Positions 58,756-62,729 of a stretch of DNA of 62,729 nt are shown piece after piece (positions within the stretch are counted from its first letter, which is position 1; the number at the start of each line of letters is the position of its first letter). A program made the translations under genes and the position numbers. The DNA lies in assembly GCA_002898795.1 (NCBI GenBank), contig BEIG01000004.1:1-62729 (forward strand). Direction: 5' to 3'. The notes beneath the pieces are model-generated. The model did not search any database and was not told the origin of the DNA. It saw only the letters and a program-made list of their open reading frames with translations. This stretch comes from a bacterium HR30 (lineage in GTDB: Bacteria; Desulfobacterota; Binatia; HRBIN30).

Positions 58756-59880
58756 ATGTTCATGCAAGTTCATACTCTTACAAGTTACCCAGCGAGCCTG
58801 CTCAACCGTGACGACGCGGGACTGGCCAAACGCATCCCTTTTGGCAACGCAATTCGGTTACGGGTCTCATCGCAGTGTCTGAAGCGGCACTGGCGGGAAG
58901 ACCTGACCGAGCGCTTGCGCGATCTCCCGGACGGGGTACGCAGCCGGTCATTTTTCACCCGGAGCGTACTGCCACGGGTCGTAGCCGCAGGTGTGGCGGA
59001 ACAGGTGGCAAAAAAACTAGTCGAAGATCTGGCCAAAAGCGTGATTCAGGGCGGGGTCAAAGACGAGGGCGACCTTGCCCAACCGGTGCTCTTTGGTCTT
59101 CGCGAGGCTGATTACTTTGCCGAAATGGTCGTTCAAGCCAGTCGCAAGGCTGACCCGGTAAAGGCGCTCGCTGAACGACTGAAAACCAAGCAAGAAAAAC
59201 ATAACCTAAAGGCACTTTCCAAATCGGCTGCAGGGCTCACCGCAGCCCTTTTCGGCCGAATGGTCACCTCCGATTTACTTGCGCGCGTGGACGCACCCGT
59301 ACATGTGGCGCACGCCTTTACCGTGCATGCAGCCAGCACCGAGATGGACTATTTCACCGTCGTTGATGACCTCAATCGCGACGAGGAAACGGGCGCGGCG
59401 CACGCGAACCAAACCGAACTCGGGGCGGGCGTGTATTACGGCTACGTAGTGGTAGACGTCCCGCTCCTAGTGTCCAATCTAACCGGAGTCGAGCCGAAAA
59501 ACTGGAAAACCCAGGACGCGACCCTCGCGCGGCGCGTGCTTCAAGCTCTGATCGAGAGCATTGTGCGGCAGAGCCCAGGAGCGAAGAAAGGTAGCACCGC
59601 GCCATATGCTTGGGCCGATGTGTTGCTCCTTGAGGTCGATCGGACCCAGCCGCGAACGCTCGCGAACGCCTTCCTCGAAGCCGTCCCGGCAAGAGCCGGT
59701 GACTTGCGGGTAGAAGCCGCGCGACGCATGATCGCCTATCTCCACCGACTGGATCAAATGCACGGCGCAAACGGAAGGCGCTGGCTTTCGACCACTTTAC
59801 CACTGGAAGTGAGCCAGGAAATGGAAATCGGCCCTGTTCCGGCGGTCATCGCCAACGCCCTCGACTCCATTTGGACCTGA
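58756..59880 (+). CDS. cas7: Type I-E Cascade backbone Cas7/CasC
   Basis: Cas7 (374 aa) polymerises along crRNA as the six-subunit Cascade backbone. VHTLTSYPASLLNRDDAGLAKR and RVSSQCLKRHW at the N-terminus, ALFGRMVTSD, and VAHAFTVHAASTEMDYFTVVDDL are I-E signatures. GAGGGGAG at 58741-58748 supports the ATG at 58756 (another in frame at 58762). The frame is open further upstream within cse2, which is not used. cas5 starts 4 nt after the stop. Confidence 0.94.
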   Translation: MFMQVHTLTSYPASLLNRDDAGLAKRIPFGNAIRLRVSSQCLKRHWREDLTERLRDLPDGVRSRSFFTRSVLPRVVAAGVAEQVAKKLVEDLAKSVIQGGVKDEGDLAQPVLFGLREADYFAEMVVQASRKADPVKALAERLKTKQEKHNLKALSKSAAGLTAALFGRMVTSDLLARVDAPVHVAHAFTVHAASTEMDYFTVVDDLNRDEETGAAHANQTELGAGVYYGYVVVDVPLLVSNLTGVEPKNWKTQDATLARRVLQALIESIVRQSPGAKKGSTAPYAWADVLLLEVDRTQPRTLANAFLEAVPARAGDLRVEAARRMIAYLHRLDQMHGANGRRWLSTTLPLEVSQEMEIGPVPAVIANALDSIWT

Positions 59881-59884
59881 CGCG

Positions 59885-60598
59885 ATGGACTGTCTCCTTT
59901 TGCGCTTCGACGCGCCCCTAATGAGTTTCGGCGCCGTGGTCGTCGATGAAAACAACCCAACTTGGCACTTCCCTAGCCGGTCGATGCTCACAGGTTTGCT
60001 TGGCAACGCATTAGGTTGGGACCACCGCGATTCAGACCGTCTGCAGGCGCTCCAGTCGCGTCTCCGCTTTGCAGCCCGGTGGGACGCCGAACCACAGTTG
60101 CTCACCGACTATCAGACCGTCGACCTTGGTCTGGATTTCATGAGAGATACGGGCTGGACCACCCGCGGCCGGCGTGAAGACCGTAAGGGCGGCGACGCGG
60201 CCACGCTCACACACCAGCGCTGGCGCGAGTATTGGGCAAACGGAGTGGCTACTGTTGCCCTTGCCGTGACAGGATCGGACGAACCTTCACTAGCTCGGCT
60301 TGAAGAGGCGCTGCGGTTCCCTGCCCGTCCGCTATTCATCGGTCGCAAACCTTGCCTGCCTTCGGCGCCGATCCTCATTGGTCGGCGCCAAGCGGCAGGA
60401 TTGAAAGCAGCTCTCGGGGCCGAGCCACTGGCAGAGATTGGCCCACGTCGCCGCCCGCAACGGATTCCAGCCCTTTGGCCGATCGAAGAGGGGGCAGGAG
60501 CCCAATCGGAGGAGCGGTTCGACCGCCGCGATTGGGGCAACAACATCCACATTGGTTCTGAACGCTACGCAGTTGGCATTCTGGAGGTAACGTCGTGA
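59885..60598 (+). CDS. cas5: Type I-E Cascade subunit Cas5/CasD
   Basis: Cas5e (237 aa), caps the 5' handle of the crRNA. LLLRFDAPLMSFGAVVVDENNPTWHFPSRSMLTGLLGNALGW is the classical RAMP N-terminus, with a Gly-rich loop; PARPLFIGRKPCLPSAP matches the family's central motif. It ends overlapping the GTG start of cas6 (GTGA). Confidence 0.93.
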   Translation: MDCLLLRFDAPLMSFGAVVVDENNPTWHFPSRSMLTGLLGNALGWDHRDSDRLQALQSRLRFAARWDAEPQLLTDYQTVDLGLDFMRDTGWTTRGRREDRKGGDAATLTHQRWREYWANGVATVALAVTGSDEPSLARLEEALRFPARPLFIGRKPCLPSAPILIGRRQAAGLKAALGAEPLAEIGPRRRPQRIPALWPIEEGAGAQSEERFDRRDWGNNIHIGSERYAVGILEVTS

Positions 60599-61293
60599 GT
60601 AGCCTTTATCTCGTGCGCATCCCGTTCGATCCCGTGCGCCTGTTGGGATTCGCCTTTGCGAACGGCATTACCCACGAAGATGAAACCTTTGGCTACACGC
60701 TGCATGCCTGGCTTGTTGCCCTATTCGGCGACAAGGCCCCCAAACCCTTTCGCTATTTCGAGCACCGCAGAGAGTTATTAGCTTATGCAGCTCATTCTGC
60801 CGCCGACCTACTCGAGCATGCACAGGCTTTTGCTTCGCCTCCTGCCTGGAGTGCGCTTGAGGCTGAAGGCGTGATGAGCAAACCCATGCCAACGAGCTGG
60901 CGAGCTGGTCAGCGCCTACACCTGGAAGTGCTCACTTGCCCGGTCTCGCGCAAGGAGGGCGAGGAAAAAGATGTCTATCTGCGGACGCTCGATCGTCTGG
61001 GCGATAAGGCGCCGGCGCGGGCAGAAGTCTATCGTGCTTGGTTTACCAGGCAGTGGAGGGGCTGTGTGCGCTTCGAGCACGTGGAGCTGCTCGGCATGCG
61101 CGCCAGAAGCCGCCTGTTACGCCGCGCTCGCAATGGTGCGAACCGGCTGCGCATGGTGGAACGGCCCCAGGCACTGTTTGCTGCCGATGTCGAGATCGCT
61201 GACGCTCACCACTTCGGTGCGGCACTCCGTCGTGGCATTGGAAGGCATCGTACCTTTGGGTTCGGCATGGTACTCGTGGGCCCACCCCGATGA
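60595..61293 (+). CDS. cas6: CRISPR pre-crRNA endoribonuclease Cas6e/CasE
   Basis: Cas6e (232 aa), a tandem RRM-like RAMP that cuts pre-crRNA at the base of the repeat hairpin and stays on the 3' end. EDETFGYTLHAWLVALFG carries the likely catalytic Tyr/His region, and the C-terminal RRGIGRHRTFGFGMVLV is the Gly-rich loop. GTG start overlaps the cas5 stop; the end overlaps cas1 by ATGA. Its substrate should be the CCCCGCG/CGCGGGG stem in the array repeats. Confidence 0.93.
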   Translation: MSSLYLVRIPFDPVRLLGFAFANGITHEDETFGYTLHAWLVALFGDKAPKPFRYFEHRRELLAYAAHSAADLLEHAQAFASPPAWSALEAEGVMSKPMPTSWRAGQRLHLEVLTCPVSRKEGEEKDVYLRTLDRLGDKAPARAEVYRAWFTRQWRGCVRFEHVELLGMRARSRLLRRARNGANRLRMVERPQALFAADVEIADAHHFGAALRRGIGRHRTFGFGMVLVGPPR

Positions 61294-62189
61294 GCAAGAA
61301 TCCGGGTCTTCTCCCTGGTCGGCTGGGACTAGCCGCCTCGCGCATTCCACATGCAGATCGTCACGGGCTGCTGTGGCTCGAGTACGGTAGGCTTTCCGTA
61401 GAAGACGGCACTTTGCGTTTCGTTGCCGCCCAGAGTGAATTCTTGGACGCTGGCGACTATGCGATCCCGTATCAGGCGGTGTCCATGATTTTGCTTGGCC
61501 CAGGCACCAGCCTGACCCATGACGTCCTTCGACTGTGCGCACGCCACGGTGTACTGATTGCCGCGGTAGGTGAAGGAGGGGTGAAAAGTTACACAGCACC
61601 ACCAATGGGACAAGGCCGATCTGACGTTGCCCGCGCCCATGCTGAGAAGTGGGCCGATCCGAAGGGTCGCTTGGATACCGCTAGGCGCTTGTATGCGTGG
61701 CGGTTCGGTCGGGTGCTGCCGCACCGTGATATTGAAACGTTGCGAGGGATCGAGGGCGTGCGGATCAAGGAAAGCTACAAATTGGTGGCCCAGCGTTTCG
61801 GCATTGACTGGAAAGGTCGACGGTACGACCGCGACAATCCCACAGCGGCAGATCTACCGAACCAAGCCATCAACCACGCCGCTACCTTTGTCGAGGCGGC
61901 GGCGGACATTGCGGTTGCAGCCGTGGGCGCGTTACCACCACTTGGTTTCATCCACGAACATTCGAGCAACGCTTTCACGCTCGACATCGCTGATCTTTAC
62001 CGCGTCGACCTGACTTTACCTTTGGCCTTTGGCGCAGTGCGAGCGTACCTCGACAGAGAAGCAAATAACCTTGAACGGGAGGTTCGCCGGCGTGCGGGCA
62101 AGCTGTTCCGACAGGAAAAACTTATTCCAAAAATGATCGACCGCATAAAGGAGCTCTTCGATGTCGATGACCGTGGTGGTGACCCGTAA
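61290..62189 (+). CDS. cas1: CRISPR adaptation integrase Cas1 (type I-E)
   Basis: Cas1 (299 aa) integrates new spacers with Cas2. The metal ligands are recognisable: Glu-155 in RGIEGVRIK, His-222 in GFIHEHSSNAF and Asp-235 in DIADLYR, with the same spacing as in the E. coli enzyme. The N-terminal RIPHADRHGLLWLEYGRL is type I-E-specific. Start overlaps cas6 (ATGA); the end overlaps cas2 by 29 nt. All catalytic positions are intact, so adaptation is probably active. Confidence 0.95.
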   Translation: MSKNPGLLPGRLGLAASRIPHADRHGLLWLEYGRLSVEDGTLRFVAAQSEFLDAGDYAIPYQAVSMILLGPGTSLTHDVLRLCARHGVLIAAVGEGGVKSYTAPPMGQGRSDVARAHAEKWADPKGRLDTARRLYAWRFGRVLPHRDIETLRGIEGVRIKESYKLVAQRFGIDWKGRRYDRDNPTAADLPNQAINHAATFVEAAADIAVAAVGALPPLGFIHEHSSNAFTLDIADLYRVDLTLPLAFGAVRAYLDREANNLEREVRRRAGKLFRQEKLIPKMIDRIKELFDVDDRGGDP

Positions 62190-62472
62190 TGTGTCGGCTC
62201 GTGTGCGAGGCTTCTTAGCCTCCGCAATGCTCGAAGTGGCTCCCGGTGTTTACACAGCACCACGCATCTCACCTGCTGTGCGGGAGCGCGTGTGGGCGGT
62301 CTTAAGCGACTGGTTCCCCAACGAGGACGAAGCCTCCATTGTTATGGTCTACCAACAGCGTGATTTAGCCGGCGGGCAAGCCGTCTTGACATTGGGTAGC
62401 CCACCTATTGATTTTGTAGAGGTCGACGGCCTCGTCCTTGCACGCCGGAACCCCAGCTGCACGGAGCGTTGA
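62161..62472 (+). CDS. cas2: CRISPR adaptation protein Cas2 (type I-E, CasF-like)
   Basis: Cas2e (103 aa), the structural partner of Cas1. MTVVVTRN..ARVRGFLASAMLEVAPGVYTAP is the I-E-type N-terminus, followed by VWAVLSDWF. AAGGAG at 62148-62153 is spaced 7 nt from the ATG at 62161 and 13 nt from the one at 62167, so the first is used, which puts the start inside cas1. The array leader begins directly after the stop. Confidence 0.94.
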   Translation: MSMTVVVTRNVSARVRGFLASAMLEVAPGVYTAPRISPAVRERVWAVLSDWFPNEDEASIVMVYQQRDLAGGQAVLTLGSPPIDFVEVDGLVLARRNPSCTER

Positions 62473-62519
62473 TCTTTAAAAACTGTTTTTGTCGTTTTTA
62501 CGGATAGTTGCACACAAGA
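62473..62519 (+). promoter_or_regulatory. CRISPR leader
   Basis: A 47-bp AT-rich stretch between the cas2 stop and the first repeat, rich in T-runs (TTTAAAAACTG, TTTTTG, TTTTTACGG). It should hold the array promoter and the signals for spacer integration; it is short for a type I-E leader, so part may lie inside cas2. Confidence 0.75.
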
Positions 62520-62729
62520 GTCTCCCCCGCGCACGCGGGGATCGACCATGGGCAGGCGGTGGGCCCGGTTGTTTTGTTGCGTCTCCCCCGCGCACGCGGG
62601 GATCGACCCCACATCGGCCATCGCCGGTGGCACGAGCGTGTGTCTCCCCCGCGCACGCGGGGATCGACCTTCTGGGTGACTCGGTTGGACGTGTCTGGTG
62701 ATGTCTCCCCCGCGCACGCGGGGATCGAC
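62520..62729 (+). CRISPR. Type I-E CRISPR array, first four repeats, truncated by window end
   Basis: Repeats at 62520-62547, 62581-62608, 62642-62669 and 62703-62729 (the last lacks one base at the edge). Each is 28 nt, begins GTCTCCCC and ends GATCGACC, and carries CCCCGCG-CA-CGCGGGG, the stem expected for Cas6e. The three spacers (62548-62580, 62609-62641, 62670-62702) are each 33 nt, giving an exact 61-bp period. The four repeats are identical as far as seen. The array lies downstream of cas2 on the same strand, so the leader-proximal, most recent spacers are those shown. Confidence 0.98.

Overview
The window looks like a GC-rich chromosome fragment from an aerobic, Gram-negative, delta-like lineage. 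My best inference is Candidatus Binatota, with Myxococcota or a related phylum as alternatives. The inference rests on four things: secreted proteins with long Thr-Pro linkers ending in a dockerin-like double EF-hand; a Cys-repeat protein with a MYXO-CTERM-like tail; an alternative complex III fused by operon to a caa3-type oxidase; and acyl-CoA genes (CaiB, DUF35-thiolase) scattered among housekeeping genes. No rRNA or tRNA gene was seen.

Layout. 0-13.6 kb is mostly metabolism: a class II aldolase, a DUF255 thioredoxin-like protein, a single-chain DUF35-thiolase (Ltp2-like) followed by a Rieske ferredoxin, nagZ, an SDR, yjbQ, pyrF, then fhs and phosphoketolase on the other strand, and a Fur-family regulator. 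13.6-21.7 kb is a repeat-rich zone: arrays and single copies of a GGGCGCAC...GTGCGCCC hairpin repeat surround rppH, a small orphan gene and two virtually identical tandem copies of a secreted RCC1/beta-helix/dockerin protein. 21.7-24.5 kb encodes a large surface beta-propeller plus Cys-repeat protein. 24.6-27.2 kb holds a PcnB/CCA-type nucleotidyltransferase and a CaiB-type CoA-transferase, followed by an 18-bp minisatellite.

27.5-39.8 kb is one tightly packed 12-gene operon on the minus strand: actABCDEF (quinol:electron acceptor oxidoreductase), an uncharacterised 135-aa membrane protein, a SCO copper chaperone and coxBACD. Start and stop codons overlap at most junctions, so the complete quinol-to-oxygen branch appears translationally coupled. 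40.5-45.1 kb is a three-gene surface operon: a beta-propeller lipoprotein with a Thr-Pro stalk, a TPR/outer-membrane-barrel protein and a FecR-domain protein. 45.4-49.2 kb carries rpsO-pnp-M16 protease. 49.6-53.7 kb holds four glycosyltransferases, probably for envelope polysaccharide or LPS core.

53.7 kb to the end is a complete type I-E CRISPR-Cas operon (cas3-cse1-cse2-cas7-cas5-cas6-cas1-cas2) followed by a short AT-rich leader and an array of at least four 28-nt repeats with 33-nt spacers, cut by the window edge. Its Cas3 has HE in place of the usual HD metal motif. A paired-hairpin repeat element sits just upstream of the operon.
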